NCBI RefSeq assembly: GCF_009720775.1
Contig: NZ_WNKW01000006.1
Location: forward strand, 310,001 to 374,000
Reading direction: 5' to 3'
Source of the DNA: Pseudoduganella danionis
GTDB lineage: Bacteria > Pseudomonadota > Gammaproteobacteria > Burkholderiales > Burkholderiaceae_D
DNA: 64,000 bases
Positions 48,416 to 59,092 of the stretch are shown here, piece by piece. Each line of letters starts with the position of its first letter. The stretch's first letter is position 1. The position numbers and the translations under genes are program-made. A model generated the notes under the pieces. The model was not told where the DNA came from. It made no database searches and worked only from the letters and a program-made list of their open reading frames with translations.

Positions 48416-49750
48416 TTATCGCGTCGGAATTCCGCCTTTGAAGTTTGCTTTGCGCAGCAGCGATTCATATTGCTGCGACATTACATAGTTTTGTACCTGG
48501 GCCATGAAATCCATGGTCACAACTACAATAATCAACAGAGAAGTACCACCAAAATAGAACGGTACTTTCCACTCGGCTTGCATGAATTCCGGCAACAAAC
48601 ACACCAGGGTAATGTAGATGGCGCCAGCCAGTGTCAAACGTGTCAGGATCTTGTCGATGTAACGGGCAGTCTGCTCACCGGGACGGATCCCTGGCACAAA
48701 GGCCCCGCTCTTCTTCAAGTTATCCGCTGTTTCCTTGCTGTTAAATACCAGCGCTGTATAGAAGAAACAGAAAAACACGATCGCAATGGCGTACAACAGT
48801 GCGTGGATGGGCTCGCCTGGCCCCATCGATGCAGCCAAATCTTTCAGGAACCGGACCGCGGGATTCGCCGTATCGGCGCCCGTGGTAAACCAGCCCACGA
48901 TCGTTGCCGGGAACAAGATAATCGACGAAGCGAAGATAGGTGGAATCACGCCGGCCATATTCAACTTCAATGGCAGGTGCGAGGTTTGACCACCGTAAAT
49001 CTTGTTGCCCACTTGACGTTTCGCATAATTCACCAGAATCTTGCGTTGGCCACGTTCGACAAAGACTACGAAGAACGTTACCGCGACAACCAGGATCATG
49101 ATGACGATTGCAGAGAAGGCACCGATCGAACCGTTGGCAACCGACGAGGCCAGGCCTCCCAGTGCACCCGGCAGACCAGCCGCGATACCTGCAAAGATGA
49201 TGATGGAGATGCCGTTACCGAGACCGCGCTCAGTAATCTGCTCGCCCAACCACATCACGAACATGGTTCCGGTCAACAGCGTCACGACCGTAACGAAGCG
49301 GAATGCATAGCCTGGATCCAGCACCAGACCTGCCTGCGACTCCAGTGCGACTGCAATGCCCAACGCTTGGAACGTCGCCAGCACCACCGTGAAATAACGG
49401 GTGTACTGGGTGATCTTGCGACGGCCTGCTTCGCCTTCTTTTTTGAGCGCTTCCATCTGTGGCGAAACGATCGACACCAGTTGCATGATGATCGATGCCG
49501 AGATGTAAGGCGTGATACCCAACGCAAAGACTGTGAAGCGCGCGAGAGCGCCACCACTGAACATGTTCAACATGCCCAGGATGCCACCCTCTTGCGACTT
49601 GAACAGCGCGGCCAATTGCACCGGATCAATCCCCGGAACGGGGATATGAGCACCGATACGATACACCACCAATGCGCCAAGCAAGAACCAGAGCCGGCCC
49701 CAAGGGAAACCAGCTGCTGCACTTTTAGCTAATTGTGGGTTAGTCGCCAA
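48416..49750 (-). CDS. secY: preprotein translocase subunit SecY
   Basis: 444 residues with about ten membrane helices: plug region [20 protein letters not shown], and [22 protein letters not shown] and [13 protein letters not shown] as conserved loops. It forms the Sec channel with SecE and SecG. The start codon is TTG at 49750, with GGAG six bases upstream; no ATG fits the conserved N-terminus. It follows rplO by 32 bp, as in the spc operon. Confidence 0.97.
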   Translation of the reverse strand: MATNPQLAKSAAAGFPWGRLWFLLGALVVYRIGAHIPVPGIDPVQLAALFKSQEGGILGMLNMFSGGALARFTVFALGITPYISASIIMQLVSIVSPQMEALKKEGEAGRRKITQYTRYFTVVLATFQALGIAVALESQAGLVLDPGYAFRFVTVVTLLTGTMFVMWLGEQITERGLGNGISIIIFAGIAAGLPGALGGLASSVANGSIGAFSAIVIMILVVAVTFFVVFVERGQRKILVNYAKRQVGNKIYGGQTSHLPLKLNMAGVIPPIFASSIILFPATIVGWFTTGADTANPAVRFLKDLAASMGPGEPIHALLYAIAIVFFCFFYTALVFNSKETADNLKKSGAFVPGIRPGEQTARYIDKILTRLTLAGAIYITLVCLLPEFMQAEWKVPFYFGGTSLLIIVVVTMDFMAQVQNYVMSQQYESLLRKANFKGGIPTR

Positions 49751-49782
49751 TTTTCGCTCCGATCAAGCTGTTAGCGGTCAAC

Positions 49783-50214
49783 TCAGGCTACCGAGCCGCC
49801 GGCTGCTTCGATGGCGGCTTTCGCGCCAGCGGTCACTTTCAGGCCTTTGAGGTTCACCGCTTTGGTGATCTCGCCGGACAGAATGACGCGCACGTCGCGT
49901 GCCAGCACGCTCAGTACGCCAGCTTGTTTCAGTACCAGGATGTCGACATCGCCAACAGCCAGGTTGTTCAGGTCGGACAGACGCACTTCAGCTTTGAAGG
50001 TAGCGTTGAGCGACTTGAAACCGCGCTTAGGCAGACGGCGCTGCAGAGGCATCTGACCGCCTTCGAAGCCGACTTTGTGGAAGCCGCCCGAACGCGATTT
50101 TTGACCCTTGTGACCACGACCTGCGGTTTTACCCAGGCCGGAGCCGATACCGCGGCCTACGCGACGCTTAGCGTGCTTCGCGCCTTCGGCTGGTTGAATG
50201 GTATTCAGTTCCAT
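49783..50214 (-). CDS. rplO: 50S ribosomal protein L15
   Basis: 143 residues with [20 protein letters not shown] and the glycine-rich [19 protein letters not shown] signature. A late-assembly 50S protein. It lies between rpmD and secY. Confidence 0.98.
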   Translation of the reverse strand: MELNTIQPAEGAKHAKRRVGRGIGSGLGKTAGRGHKGQKSRSGGFHKVGFEGGQMPLQRRLPKRGFKSLNATFKAEVRLSDLNNLAVGDVDILVLKQAGVLSVLARDVRVILSGEITKAVNLKGLKVTAGAKAAIEAAGGSVA

Positions 50215-50241
50215 GATTTCTCCGTGTGTAAGCCCGGGGGC

Positions 50242-50424
50242 TTACGCAACAACTTTAACGAGGTACGAGACTTTGTTGATCATGCCGCGCACGGATGGGG
50301 TGTCTTGCAGCTCGGAAACCGAGTTTACACGACGCAGACCCAGACCGCGAACGGTAGCACGGTGATCTTCACGCGTGCCGATCAAGCCCTTGACCAATTG
50401 TACTTTGATGGTTTTTTGTGTCAT
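50242..50424 (-). CDS. rpmD: 50S ribosomal protein L30
   Basis: 60 residues from ATG 50424 ([20 protein letters not shown]), with [20 protein letters not shown]. An in-frame GTG three codons upstream is possible but less likely. It follows rpsE by 10 bp. Confidence 0.96.
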   Translation of the reverse strand: MTQKTIKVQLVKGLIGTREDHRATVRGLGLRRVNSVSELQDTPSVRGMINKVSYLVKVVA

Positions 50425-50434
50425 CGCGTTCACC

Positions 50435-50953
50435 TTAGCCCAGGATGTCTTCTACCGACTTGCCGCGTTTAGCAGCAATCTCAGCAGGAGTACTCATTTT
50501 TGCCAGACCGTCCAGCGTTGCACGCACCAGGTTGTAAGGGTTGCTCGAACCGGTGGATTTTGCCACCACGTCGGTCACGCCCATTACTTCGAAGATTGCG
50601 CGCATAGCGCCGCCAGCGATCACGCCGGTACCAGGTTTCGCAGGCGACATCATCACTTTCGATGCGCCGTGACGACCGGTCACGGTGTGTTGCAGGGTAC
50701 CGTTTTTGAGGGAAACCTTGATCAGGTTGCGACGGGCTTCTTCCATTGCCTTCTGCACACCGACTGGAACTTCCTTCGACTTGCCTTTGCCCATGCCGAT
50801 GCGGCCATCGCCGTCACCAACTACGGTCAGCGCGGCGAAACCCATGATACGACCACCCTTGACCACTTTGGTCACGCGGTTGATCGCGATCATTTTTTCG
50901 CGCATGCCATCATCCGGCTTGTCGCTTGCCATTTTTGCTTGCATTTTTGCCAT
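50435..50953 (-). CDS. rpsE: 30S ribosomal protein S5
   Basis: 172 residues: the S5 RNA-binding motif [20 protein letters not shown] and a C-terminal domain [20 protein letters not shown]. It contributes to translational fidelity at the mRNA entry channel. Confidence 0.98.
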   Translation of the reverse strand: MAKMQAKMASDKPDDGMREKMIAINRVTKVVKGGRIMGFAALTVVGDGDGRIGMGKGKSKEVPVGVQKAMEEARRNLIKVSLKNGTLQHTVTGRHGASKVMMSPAKPGTGVIAGGAMRAIFEVMGVTDVVAKSTGSSNPYNLVRATLDGLAKMSTPAEIAAKRGKSVEDILG

Positions 50954-50962
50954 GATCGTTCC

Positions 50963-51325
50963 TTAGAACTTCAGACCGGCTTCGCGCGCGGCTTCTGCCA
51001 GCGCCTTCACACGGCCGTGGTAACGGAAACCGGAGCGATCGAACGCTACTTCGGTAATCCCTGCTTTCAGTGCTTTCTCTGCGACGCGCTTGCCAACCAG
51101 AGCGGCAGCAGCAGCATTGCCGCCTTTGCCCGACTTGCCAGCCAGTTCGTTGCGCACTTCGACTTCTGCCGTGGAGGCCGATACCAGTACTTTGGCATCT
51201 GGCGAGGTCAGGTTCGCGTAAATGTGCTGATTGGTGCGGTGTACCGACAGGCGGTTCACTTTCAATTGCGCGATCTTGATCCGGGTTTGGCGTCCGCGGC
51301 GCAGACGTGATTCTTTCTTGTCCAT
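50963..51325 (-). CDS. rplR: 50S ribosomal protein L18
   Basis: 120 residues with [19 protein letters not shown] strands and the C-terminal [20 protein letters not shown]. It binds 5S rRNA in the central protuberance. Confidence 0.98.
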   Translation of the reverse strand: MDKKESRLRRGRQTRIKIAQLKVNRLSVHRTNQHIYANLTSPDAKVLVSASTAEVEVRNELAGKSGKGGNAAAAALVGKRVAEKALKAGITEVAFDRSGFRYHGRVKALAEAAREAGLKF

Positions 51326-51339
51326 CGTCAGCCCCTAAA

Positions 51340-51873
51340 TTACTTCTTCTTGGTTTCTTTGATCTTAACCACTTCGTCCGAATAACGGACGCCCTTGCCT
51401 TTGTATGGCTCAGGAGCGCGGTAAGCACGAACTTCAGCAGCCACTTGGCCCACTTTTTGACGGTCGATGCCTTTGATGACGATCTCGGTCGGGGTGGCCG
51501 TTGCGCAGGTCACGCCTTCTGGCATGGTGTGCACAACAGGGTGGGAGAAGCCCAGCGACAGGTTCAGCTTGTCGCCTTGTGCTTGAGCTTTGTAGCCCAC
51601 GCCGATCAGGTTCAGCTTCTTCTCGAAACCCTTGGTAACGCCGTTCACCATGTTGTTGACCAGAGCGCGCAGCGTGCCGGACATGGCATTGGCTTCGCGG
51701 GAGTCATTGGCTGGCGTAAAGCTCAGGGTACCTGCATTGTTTTCTACTGCTACCAGACCGTTCAGGGACTGGGTCAGAACGCCCAGCGGGCCTTTGACGG
51801 TGATCGCTTGTGCGGAGATGGCGACTTCAGCGCCAGCTGGCACAGCGATAGGCATTTTAGCTACTCGAGACAT
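51340..51873 (-). CDS. rplF: 50S ribosomal protein L6
   Basis: 177 residues from ATG 51873 ([20 protein letters not shown]); a longer frame upstream overlaps rpsH and is not L6-like. The two L6 domains and [18 protein letters not shown] are present. It lies near the factor-binding site of the 50S subunit. Confidence 0.97.
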   Translation of the reverse strand: MSRVAKMPIAVPAGAEVAISAQAITVKGPLGVLTQSLNGLVAVENNAGTLSFTPANDSREANAMSGTLRALVNNMVNGVTKGFEKKLNLIGVGYKAQAQGDKLNLSLGFSHPVVHTMPEGVTCATATPTEIVIKGIDRQKVGQVAAEVRAYRAPEPYKGKGVRYSDEVVKIKETKKK

Positions 51874-51883
51874 GTGTAACTCC

Positions 51884-52279
51884 TTATGCGACGTAGCAAA
51901 TAACTTCGCCGCCGACACCGGTAGCGCGTGCTTTGCGGTCAGTCATGACGCCTTGCGGAGTCGACACGATCGCCACACCCAAGCCATTCATCACAGTAGG
52001 GATCTCGTCTTTGCCTTTGTAGATACGCAGGCCCGGACGGGACACGCGCTCCAGGCGCTCAATGACGGGACGGCCAACATAATACTTCAAACCGATTTTC
52101 AGTTCCGCTTTGCCATCAGCTTCGGCAACTGCGAAATCTTCAATGTAACCCTCGTCCTTGAGGACGTTGGCAATCGCAACTTTAACTTTCGACGATGGCA
52201 TAGCCACGGTCGCTTTTTGCACGCCTTGGGCGTTGCGAATGCGGGTCAGCATATCGGCGATAGGATCGCTCATACTCAT
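51884..52279 (-). CDS. rpsH: 30S ribosomal protein S8
   Basis: 131 residues: [16 protein letters not shown] near the start and [19 protein letters not shown] at the C-terminus. In-frame ATGs at 52279 and 52273 share a GGAG site, so the first two residues are uncertain. In E. coli S8 binds 16S rRNA and represses the spc operon by binding its mRNA. Confidence 0.97.
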   Translation of the reverse strand: MSMSDPIADMLTRIRNAQGVQKATVAMPSSKVKVAIANVLKDEGYIEDFAVAEADGKAELKIGLKYYVGRPVIERLERVSRPGLRIYKGKDEIPTVMNGLGVAIVSTPQGVMTDRKARATGVGGEVICYVA

Positions 52280-52293
52280 TGCTTATTCTCCTA

Positions 52294-52599
52294 TTACCAG
52301 CTTGCTTTAGTCATACCCGGAATTTCACCACGCATGGCGAATTCACGGAGCTTGATACGGCCCAGACCGAATTTACGGAAGGTGCCGCGTGGACGACCGG
52401 TGACGGCGCAGCGGTTACGCTGGCGGGTCGGTGCCGAGTTACGTGGCAGCGCTTGCAGCTTCAGGCGCGCTTCGTAACGTTCTTCTTCCGACTTCGACTG
52501 GTCATCAATGATGGCCTTCAGTGCAGCGCGCTTTGGAGCAAACTTGTTTGCCAGGTCAATGCGCTTCTGCTCACGGTTAATCAGTGCGAGTTTTGCCAT
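52294..52599 (-). CDS. rpsN: 30S ribosomal protein S14
   Basis: 101 residues, the long zinc-independent (C-) form: [20 protein letters not shown] and the conserved [20 protein letters not shown]. The cysteine quartet of the short form is absent. Confidence 0.98.
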   Translation of the reverse strand: MAKLALINREQKRIDLANKFAPKRAALKAIIDDQSKSEEERYEARLKLQALPRNSAPTRQRNRCAVTGRPRGTFRKFGLGRIKLREFAMRGEIPGMTKASW

Positions 52600-52606
52600 G
52601 ATCTAC

Positions 52607-53146
52607 TTAGTTCCTGAACGGGAATTTAAAGGCGGCGAGCAGAGCTTTCGCTTCGTCGTCGGTCTTGGCGGTGGTGGTGATCGAAATGTTCAGACCACGC
52701 AGCGCATCGATCTTGTCGTACTCGATTTCCGGGAAGATGATCTGCTCTTTCACGCCGATGTTGTAGTTACCACGACCATCGAACGCACGGCCATTCACAC
52801 CGCGGAAATCGCGCACGCGTGGCAGGGCCACGGTGATGAAGCGATCCAGGAACTCGTACATACGAGCGCCGCGCAGGGTAACCATGGTACCGATCGGGTA
52901 GCCTTCACGGATTTTGAAACCCGCGATTGCTTTACGCGATTTGGTGGTCACTGGTTTTTGACCAGCGATCTTGGTCAGGTCGCCGACAGCGTGCTCGAGG
53001 ACCTTCTTGTCCGCAACAGCCTCACCCACACCCATGTTCAGGGTGATTTTGGTCAGACGTGGAACTTCCATTACCGACTTGTAACCGAACTTAGCGGTCA
53101 GGTCAGCAACGACTTTTTCTTTATAGAACTCTTGGAGACGTGCCAT
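52607..53146 (-). CDS. rplE: 50S ribosomal protein L5
   Basis: 179 residues with [20 protein letters not shown] and [20 protein letters not shown]. It binds 5S rRNA and touches P-site tRNA. Confidence 0.98.
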   Translation of the reverse strand: MARLQEFYKEKVVADLTAKFGYKSVMEVPRLTKITLNMGVGEAVADKKVLEHAVGDLTKIAGQKPVTTKSRKAIAGFKIREGYPIGTMVTLRGARMYEFLDRFITVALPRVRDFRGVNGRAFDGRGNYNIGVKEQIIFPEIEYDKIDALRGLNISITTTAKTDDEAKALLAAFKFPFRN

Positions 53147-53152
53147 GATTTC

Positions 53153-53467
53153 TTAAGCCTTCACTACTTCGCCGGACGATTTGAAGACGCGGACTTTTTT
53201 GCCATCCACTTCTTTGAAACCAACACGGTCTGCCTTGCCAGTCGCTGCATTGAACAGTGCAACGTTGGACACGTGAATCGGCATAGTCTTATCGACGATA
53301 CCACCTTGTACGCCAGTCATTGGGTTAGGCTTGGTCGCTTTTTTAGCAACGTTGACGCCTTCAACCACGACGTGCTCAGCATCTACACGACGCTGAACGA
53401 CGCCACGCTTGCCCTTGTCTTTCCCGGCCAGAACGATGACTTCGTCGTTTTTACGAATCTTATCCAT
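53153..53467 (-). CDS. rplX: 50S ribosomal protein L24
   Basis: 104 residues with the KOW motif [19 protein letters not shown]. An early-assembly protein at the tunnel exit. Confidence 0.98.
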   Translation of the reverse strand: MDKIRKNDEVIVLAGKDKGKRGVVQRRVDAEHVVVEGVNVAKKATKPNPMTGVQGGIVDKTMPIHVSNVALFNAATGKADRVGFKEVDGKKVRVFKSSGEVVKA

Positions 53468-53476
53468 TACGACTCC

Positions 53477-53845
53477 TTACAGGACTTCAGGTGCCAGGGA
53501 CACGATCTTCATGAACTTTTCAGTACGCAGTTCGCGCGTTACTGGTCCAAAAATACGGGTACCGATTGGTTCCAGTTTGGCGTTCAGCAGAACGGCGGCA
53601 TTGCCATCGAACTTCACCAGGGAACCATCTTGGCGGCGCACACCTTTAGCGGTACGCACAACCACGGCGTTATAAATTTCACCTTTTTTAACACGGCCAC
53701 GTGGCGCAGCAACCTTAACGGTTACTTTGATCACATCGCCAATGCTTGCATAACGGCGCTTGGAGCCGCCCAACACCTTGATGCACAGAACTTCTTTTGC
53801 ACCGGTGTTGTCGGCCACTTCGAGCCGGCTTTCAGTTTGAATCAT
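53477..53845 (-). CDS. rplN: 50S ribosomal protein L14
   Basis: 122 residues: [20 protein letters not shown], and [13 protein letters not shown] near the end. It is the first gene of the spc-type unit; a 265-bp gap with terminator and promoter signals precedes it. Confidence 0.98.
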   Translation of the reverse strand: MIQTESRLEVADNTGAKEVLCIKVLGGSKRRYASIGDVIKVTVKVAAPRGRVKKGEIYNAVVVRTAKGVRRQDGSLVKFDGNAAVLLNAKLEPIGTRIFGPVTRELRTEKFMKIVSLAPEVL

Positions 53846-54022
53846 AGTATTCTCTTTCCCAACTTAAGCCGAAGAATCCACACAATGCGGACCTGCGGTC
53901 AGTCTTGGTCCCGCCAGAGTGCTCATGCAGAGCCCACTGTTTGGGTGCTTGACCTTCGTACAGCTACTGACCGCGCGGTTCTGCGTCTGTGGCCAGACAC
54001 TTTGCGGCGTTACATGAACGAA

Positions 54023-54052
54023 GCCCGCAAGTATTACATACTATTTGCGGGC
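54023..54052. other. inverted repeat overlapping the candidate spc promoter
   Basis: GCCCGCAA (54023-54030) and TTGCGGGC (54045-54052) are perfect 8-bp arms around 14 bp. The left arm abuts the candidate -10 and the right arm abuts the -35, so the repeat frames the spacer. No T run follows, so an operator or RNA start structure is more likely than a terminator. Confidence 0.5.
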
Positions 54053-54058
54053 TTGCAA
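54031..54058 (-). promoter_or_regulatory. candidate spc-type promoter upstream of rplN
   Basis: Minus strand TTGCAA (54053-54058), 16-bp spacer, TAATAC (54031-54036). It lies in the rpsQ-rplN gap, where the E. coli spc promoter is also located. Confidence 0.5.
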
Positions 54059-54068
54059 GAACTAATTG

Positions 54069-54099
54069 AAAAACCGCCCCCGGCCCTAAGGTCGGAGGC
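54069..54099 (-). terminator. terminator/attenuator after rpsQ
   Basis: Minus strand: GCCTCCGACC, loop TTAG, GGCCGGGGGC pair over 10 bp with one mismatch and one G-T pair, followed by GGTTTTTC. It lies 11 bp after the rpsQ stop, where it would end the S10-type transcript. Confidence 0.7.
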
Positions 54100-54110
54100 G
54101 AGATCGTCAA

Positions 54111-54377
54111 TTAAACGATTTGTGCGGCTTGCACCACACGCGTTACGGTCCATGCCTTCGTTTTGGAGATCGGACGACCTTCCGTGATTTCCACCGTGTC
54201 ACCGGCTTTCACCTGGTTGGTCTCGTCGTGCGCGTGATACTTGTTCGAGCGGACGATGATCTTACCGTACAAAGGATGTTTGACGTGGCGTTCGATCAGA
54301 ACGGTAACGGTTTTGTCCATTTTATCGGACACCACCTTACCGATCAGAGTACGCTTCAGCTTTACTTGATCAGTCAT
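54111..54377 (-). CDS. rpsQ: 30S ribosomal protein S17
   Basis: 88 residues with [20 protein letters not shown] and the C-terminal [19 protein letters not shown]. It is the last gene before the terminator that splits the cluster. Its ATG overlaps the rpmC stop by 4 bp. Confidence 0.98.
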   Translation of the reverse strand: MTDQVKLKRTLIGKVVSDKMDKTVTVLIERHVKHPLYGKIIVRSNKYHAHDETNQVKAGDTVEITEGRPISKTKAWTVTRVVQAAQIV

Positions 54378-54565
54378 TTGGCTTCCTTCGTGTTCATTAC
54401 CGTTTTTACACGTGCGATATCGCGACGTACCTTCTTGAGCTGCGAAGTGTTGCTCAGTTGTTGCGTAGCGATTTGCATACGCAGGCCAAACTGGGCCTTC
54501 AACAGGTCATTCAGCTCTTTTTGCAGAGCGTCCTGGTCTTTGCCGCGGAGTTCAGATGCTTTCAT
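54374..54565 (-). CDS. rpmC: 50S ribosomal protein L29
   Basis: 63 residues: [20 protein letters not shown], with the conserved IARVKTVMN at the end. It sits at the tunnel exit as a dock for SRP and trigger factor. Confidence 0.97.
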   Translation of the reverse strand: MKASELRGKDQDALQKELNDLLKAQFGLRMQIATQQLSNTSQLKKVRRDIARVKTVMNTKEAK

Positions 54566-54577
54566 ATTTCACTCCTG

Positions 54578-54997
54578 TTATTGACCAACTTGACGAACCA
54601 CGAAAGTGGTTGCCAGTGGCAGTTTGGCAGCGGCCAGGCGGAATGCTTCGCGCGCCAGTTCTTCTGCGACGCCATCCATTTCGTACAGGACTTTGCCTGG
54701 ACGGATTTCGGCGACGTAGTATTCCGGATTACCTTTACCGTTACCCATACGGACTTCGGCAGGTTTGTTCGAAATCGGTTTGTCCGGGAACACGCGAATC
54801 CAGATACGGCCGCCACGTTTGATGTGACGGGTCATGGCGCGACGTGCAGCCTCGATTTGACGGGCCGTGATACGACCACGGGCCACGGCTTTCAGACCGA
54901 ATTCGCCGAACGACACCGAAGTGCCGGCGGTGTGCGAAATGCCGGTGTTACGGCCTTTCTGCTCTTTACGATACTTTCTGCGTGCTGGTTGCAGCAT
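54578..54997 (-). CDS. rplP: 50S ribosomal protein L16
   Basis: 139 residues: [20 protein letters not shown] and [20 protein letters not shown]. It lies at the A-site side of the 50S subunit. Confidence 0.98.
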   Translation of the reverse strand: MLQPARRKYRKEQKGRNTGISHTAGTSVSFGEFGLKAVARGRITARQIEAARRAMTRHIKRGGRIWIRVFPDKPISNKPAEVRMGNGKGNPEYYVAEIRPGKVLYEMDGVAEELAREAFRLAAAKLPLATTFVVRQVGQ

Positions 54998-54999
54998 GA

Positions 55000-55776
55000 T
55001 TATTCTCCTGCTTTCTCGGCCGGCTTGGCGGCGCTACGCACACGGCCGGCACCGGCTGGACGACGGCCAGCTGGTTTACCGTCGTCGCGACGTGGGCCAC
55101 GTGGCTTCTTCTCGTCTGGTGGGGTATCGATCACTGGTGCGTCGCCGTTAGCCGAACGATCGCCTTTGTAAACCCAAACCTTCACACCGATGATGCCGTA
55201 GGTGGTCGAAGCTTCGCTGGTACCGTAGTCGATATCGGCGCGCAGGGTGTGCAGCGGCACACGACCTTCGCGATACCACTCTTTACGAGCGATTTCGATA
55301 CCGTTCAGACGGCCCGACGACATGATCTTGATGCCCAGGGCACCCAGACGCATGGCGTTTTGCATAGCACGTTTCATCGCGCGGCGGAACATGATGCGCT
55401 TTTCCAGCTGCTGAGCGATCGAGTCAGCGATCAGCTGCGAGTCGATTTCTGGCTTGCGGATTTCTTCGATGTTCACATGCACAGGCACGCCCATGATCTT
55501 GGTCAGGGCCGACTTCAGTACTTCGATGTCTTCGCCTTTTTTACCAATGACCACGCCCGGACGCGAGCTGTAGATGGTGAAGCGCGCGTTCTTGGCTGGA
55601 CGCTCGATCACGATGCGGCCGACCGAAGCGTTCTTCAGCTTGGTTTTCAGGAAAGCGCGAGCTTTCAGGTCTTCATTCAGCATGGCAGCAAAGTTGCCAT
55701 TGCCAGCGTACCAGCGCGAAGCCCAGTTACGGGTTACGGCCAGACGGAAACCGGTTGGATGTATCTTCTGTCCCAT
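55000..55776 (-). CDS. rpsC: 30S ribosomal protein S3
   Basis: 258 residues with a KH domain ([20 protein letters not shown]) and the C-terminal RREWYREG-like region ([20 protein letters not shown]). The tail ([20 protein letters not shown]) is a basic low-complexity extension of about 25 residues compared with E. coli S3. It has helicase activity at the mRNA entry. Confidence 0.98.
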   Translation of the reverse strand: MGQKIHPTGFRLAVTRNWASRWYAGNGNFAAMLNEDLKARAFLKTKLKNASVGRIVIERPAKNARFTIYSSRPGVVIGKKGEDIEVLKSALTKIMGVPVHVNIEEIRKPEIDSQLIADSIAQQLEKRIMFRRAMKRAMQNAMRLGALGIKIMSSGRLNGIEIARKEWYREGRVPLHTLRADIDYGTSEASTTYGIIGVKVWVYKGDRSANGDAPVIDTPPDEKKPRGPRRDDGKPAGRRPAGAGRVRSAAKPAEKAGE

Positions 55777-55785
55777 CGTGACTCC

Positions 55786-56115
55786 TTAGTTGCCGACAGT
55801 CACGTAAATGTGACAGGATTGTTTCGAGATACGATCACCCCGGCCTTTAGCGCGTGCAGTGAAGCGCTTCAGGATCGGGCCCTTTTCGACGTAGATCGTT
55901 TTCACGAACAGTTCGTCGATGTCCGCGCCGTCATTGTGCTCAGCGTTAGCGATTGCCGACTCGAGCACTTTCTTGATGATGGTCGCGCCCTTTTTTGGGC
56001 TGAATTGCAGAATGTTGAGTGCAGCGTCAACCTTCTTGCCACGGATCAGGTCAGCAACCAGACGACCTTTTTGGTCGGACAGGCGCACACCTTTGAGGAT
56101 AGCTTTGGTTTCCAT
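55786..56115 (-). CDS. rplV: 50S ribosomal protein L22
   Basis: 109 residues with [20 protein letters not shown] and [20 protein letters not shown]. Its beta hairpin lines the exit tunnel. The start overlaps the rpsS stop (TAATG). Confidence 0.98.
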   Translation of the reverse strand: METKAILKGVRLSDQKGRLVADLIRGKKVDAALNILQFSPKKGATIIKKVLESAIANAEHNDGADIDELFVKTIYVEKGPILKRFTARAKGRGDRISKQSCHIYVTVGN

Positions 56116-56390
56116 TATTTCTTCGCCTTCTTGTCAGCGGCATGGCCCTTGAACGTGCGGGTCAGCGCGAATTCACCGAGCTTGTGACCAACCATGTTCT
56201 CGGAAACATACACAGGCACGTGCAGCTTGCCGTTGTGAACAGCGATCGTCAGGCCGATGAAGTCAGGCATGATGGTCGAGCGACGGGACCAGGTTTTGAT
56301 TGGCTTTTTGTCTTTGGACGCTTGCGCGGCTTCGACTTTTTTCACCAGGTGGGCGTCACAGAACGGCCCTTTTTTCAATGAACGAGTCAT
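56115..56390 (-). CDS. rpsS: 30S ribosomal protein S19
   Basis: 91 residues: [20 protein letters not shown] and [20 protein letters not shown]. It lies in the 30S head beside S13. Confidence 0.98.
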   Translation of the reverse strand: MTRSLKKGPFCDAHLVKKVEAAQASKDKKPIKTWSRRSTIMPDFIGLTIAVHNGKLHVPVYVSENMVGHKLGEFALTRTFKGHAADKKAKK

Positions 56391-56399
56391 GATTTATCC

Positions 56400-57227
56400 T
56401 TATTTCTTGCCGCGGCGCGAGACGATCATCGAAGAAGTACGCTTGTTGCTGCGAGTCTTCTTACCCTTGGTCTGCTGGCCCCATGGCGACACTGGGTGAC
56501 GACCAGCTGCAGTACGGCCTTCACCACCACCGTGCGGGTGGTCGATCGGGTTCATGACCACACCGCGAACGGTAGGACGAACACCGCGCCAGCGCATCGC
56601 ACCAGCTTTACCGATCTTACGCAGGCTGTGTTCGGCATTGCCGACTTCACCCACGGTTGCACGGCACTCGATGTGCACGCGACGTACTTCGCCGGAGCGC
56701 AGACGCACCTGAGCGTAGGTACCTTCACGGGCCATCAGCACAACGCCAGCACCAGCGGTACGGGCCATCTGAGCACCCTTACCTGGCAGCATTTCAACGC
56801 AGTTCATCACAGTACCGACTGGGATGTTGCGGATAGGCAGGCAGTTACCGGCTTTGATCGGAGCTTCCGAACCGTTCATCACGGTGTCGCCCACGGCCAT
56901 GCCTTTGGTAGCGATGATGTACTGACGCTCACCGTCGGCGTAGCACAGCAGAGCGATGTGCGCGGTACGGTTAGGATCGTATTCGATACGCTCCACTTTT
57001 GCAGGAATACCATCTTTTTGACGCTTGAAGTCAACCAGACGATAGTGCTGCTTGTGGCCACCACCGATATGACGGGTGGTGATGTGACCGTTGTTGTTAC
57101 GGCCAGCAGTTTTCGATTTTTTCTCAACCAGCGCTGCGAACGGACGGCCTTTGTACAGGTCGGCGTTAACAACTTTCACCATGCCGCGACGGCCTGGGGA
57201 GGTTGGCTTCATCTTAACGAGTGCCAT
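56400..57227 (-). CDS. rplB: 50S ribosomal protein L2
   Basis: 275 residues: [20 protein letters not shown], and the conserved [20 protein letters not shown] near the peptidyl-transferase centre. Its start shares a base with the rplW stop. Confidence 0.98.
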   Translation of the reverse strand: MALVKMKPTSPGRRGMVKVVNADLYKGRPFAALVEKKSKTAGRNNNGHITTRHIGGGHKQHYRLVDFKRQKDGIPAKVERIEYDPNRTAHIALLCYADGERQYIIATKGMAVGDTVMNGSEAPIKAGNCLPIRNIPVGTVMNCVEMLPGKGAQMARTAGAGVVLMAREGTYAQVRLRSGEVRRVHIECRATVGEVGNAEHSLRKIGKAGAMRWRGVRPTVRGVVMNPIDHPHGGGEGRTAAGRHPVSPWGQQTKGKKTRSNKRTSSMIVSRRGKK

Positions 57228-57541
57228 TATTTAGCCTCCTCGGAGAAATTGATTTCCTGGCCAGGTTTCAGGCACACGAAAGCGCGCTTGGTATGGTTGC
57301 GGCGGCCGATGTGAGCACCGGAACGCTTCTGCTTACCTTCGCGGTTTACGGTTTGCACCGATTCCACTTCCACTTTGAACAGCAGTTCAACAGCGGCTTT
57401 GATTTCTGGCTTGGTCGCGTCGGTGGTAACACGGAACACGATCTGCTCGTTCTTTTCCGCGACCATGGTGGCCTTTTCGGAAATGACCGGAGCTACCAGC
57501 ACCTTCATCAGGCGCTCTTCGCTAAATTTCAATGCGCTCAT
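57227..57541 (-). CDS. rplW: 50S ribosomal protein L23
   Basis: 104 residues with [20 protein letters not shown] and the loop [20 protein letters not shown]. It is the trigger-factor dock at the exit tunnel. Its start overlaps the rplD stop by 4 bp. Confidence 0.98.
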   Translation of the reverse strand: MSALKFSEERLMKVLVAPVISEKATMVAEKNEQIVFRVTTDATKPEIKAAVELLFKVEVESVQTVNREGKQKRSGAHIGRRNHTKRAFVCLKPGQEINFSEEAK

Positions 57542-58158
57542 GCCAGCATCTCCTCAATCTTAGCCAGTGCAGCTTTGGTGACCAGGATCTTCTTGTAGAA
57601 CACCAGGGACATTGGATCTGCGTGACGTGGTTCAACGACCAGAACGTTCGGCAGATTGCGCGAAGCCAGTTCCAGGTTTTCGTTGGCGGTATCGGTAATG
57701 ATCAGCACCGAGTCAAAGCCCATGCCGGTCAGCTTTTGCGACAGCAGCTTGGTCTTAGGAGCTTCGATAGCGAAATCTTCTACCACAACCAGACGCTCTT
57801 CACGAGCCAGTTGCGACAGGATCGAGCAGATACCAGCGCGGTACATCTTCTTGTTCACTTTGTGGGTGAAGTTCTCGTCAGGCGAGTTCGGGAAGATGCG
57901 ACCACCGCCGCGCCACAGTGGCGACGAGGACATACCAGCACGAGCACGGCCGGTACCTTTTTGGCGCCATGGCTTCTTGGTCGTGTGGTGAACTTCTTCA
58001 CGGTCTTTTTGCTTGCGGTTACCGCTGCGGGCATTGGCTTGGTAAGCAACGACGATCTGGTGGATCAGGGCTTCGTTGTAGTCACGGCCGAAGACGGTGT
58101 CGGCGGCAGCAACGTTAGAGGCGGCTTGACCTTGTGCGTTCAAGAGCTTGAGTTCCAT
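57538..58158 (-). CDS. rplD: 50S ribosomal protein L4
   Basis: 206 residues with the tunnel loop [20 protein letters not shown]. In E. coli L4 autoregulates the S10 operon by attenuation in the rpsJ leader; here rpsJ is not adjacent, so such control would need a different leader. Confidence 0.98.
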   Translation of the reverse strand: MELKLLNAQGQAASNVAAADTVFGRDYNEALIHQIVVAYQANARSGNRKQKDREEVHHTTKKPWRQKGTGRARAGMSSSPLWRGGGRIFPNSPDENFTHKVNKKMYRAGICSILSQLAREERLVVVEDFAIEAPKTKLLSQKLTGMGFDSVLIITDTANENLELASRNLPNVLVVEPRHADPMSLVFYKKILVTKAALAKIEEMLA

Positions 58159-58161
58159 CGA

Positions 58162-58818
58162 TTAAGCTCCCTTCTTTGCTTTAACTTTGACAGCAGGCGA
58201 CACTACAACCTGGCCGTTTTTCGCGCCTGGGATCGCGCCTTTGACCAGCAGCAGCTGACGGTCGGCATCGATACGGGCGATTTCGAGGTTCTGCACGGTG
58301 CAGGTTACGTCACCGAGGTGACCGGTCATGCGCTTACCAGGGAATACGCGACCTGGATCCTGCGCCATACCGATGGAACCTGGTACGTTGTGCGAACGGG
58401 AGTTACCGTGGGTCTGACGACCCGAAGCAAAGTTGTGACGCTTGATGGTACCAGCGTAACCCTTACCGATCGATACGCCTTGCACGTCAACTTTCTGACC
58501 AACTTCGAACAGCGAAACGGCAACGGTGTCGCCAGCTTTCAGTTCAGCAGCTTTGGTAACGTCAATGCGGAATTCTTTCAGCGTGGTACCGGCTTCAACG
58601 CCAGCTTTGGCGTGGTGACCAGCGACGGCTTTGGTCACGCGGGAAGCGCGACGTTGACCGAATGCAACCTGAACAGCGGAGTAACCATCCGTTTCAGGCG
58701 TTTTGATTTGCGCAACACGGTTGTTCGATACGTCCAACACGGTGACTGGGATCGAATCCCCGTCATCGGTGAAGATGCGCATCATACCAACCTTGCGACC
58801 GAGGAGGCCTAGGCTCAT
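58162..58818 (-). CDS. rplC: 50S ribosomal protein L3
   Basis: 218 residues: [20 protein letters not shown], and the [20 protein letters not shown] loop that includes the methylated Gln site of the family. It is the first gene of this cluster; no rpsJ lies in the 274 bp upstream. GGAG precedes the ATG. Confidence 0.98.
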   Translation of the reverse strand: MSLGLLGRKVGMMRIFTDDGDSIPVTVLDVSNNRVAQIKTPETDGYSAVQVAFGQRRASRVTKAVAGHHAKAGVEAGTTLKEFRIDVTKAAELKAGDTVAVSLFEVGQKVDVQGVSIGKGYAGTIKRHNFASGRQTHGNSRSHNVPGSIGMAQDPGRVFPGKRMTGHLGDVTCTVQNLEIARIDADRQLLLVKGAIPGAKNGQVVVSPAVKVKAKKGA

Positions 58819-58915
58819 TTTTTCTCCATTCCCACCTACGATTGGGCGGGGCTTTGTTTAACTACTAAAATAAGTACGGACCAATAAAAAAGACATATCC
58901 ATACCGAAGCCGGCT

Positions 58916-58944
58916 AGTTTAGCGCGAAAAGACCCTTGACGCAA
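58916..58944 (-). promoter_or_regulatory. candidate promoter of the rplC-led operon
   Basis: Minus strand TTGCGT (58939-58944), 17-bp spacer, TAAACT (58916-58921), about 100 bp before the rplC ATG. An imperfect 13-bp inverted repeat (GCGCGAAAAGACC and GGTTTTCTCGCGC) overlaps its upstream half. Confidence 0.5.
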
Positions 58945-59049
58945 CAACTTAATACGAGGTATGTCAGGTTTTCTCGCGCCCTAGCCCAGATAGTGGGAAA
59001 GATTGCCAAAAGCAGCATTGGCGCGGGCTGGCGCCCTGACCTGCAGAAA

Positions 59050-59077
59050 CAAAAACAGCGCCTTGCGGCGCTGCTTT
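59050..59077 (-). terminator. rho-independent terminator after the first TonB receptor gene
   Basis: CAGCGCC, a 4-base loop and GGCGCTG (59056-59073), followed on the minus strand by TTTTTG. It separates the receptor transcript from the rplC promoter. Confidence 0.85.
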
Positions 59078-59092
59078 TGAACTGGAACTAGC

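Noticed and set aside
53846-54187. Possible coding sequence in the rpsQ-rplN gap (plus-strand frame extending through it)
   Set aside because: The frame is antisense to ribosomal genes on both sides; the gap is better explained by terminator and promoter signals.
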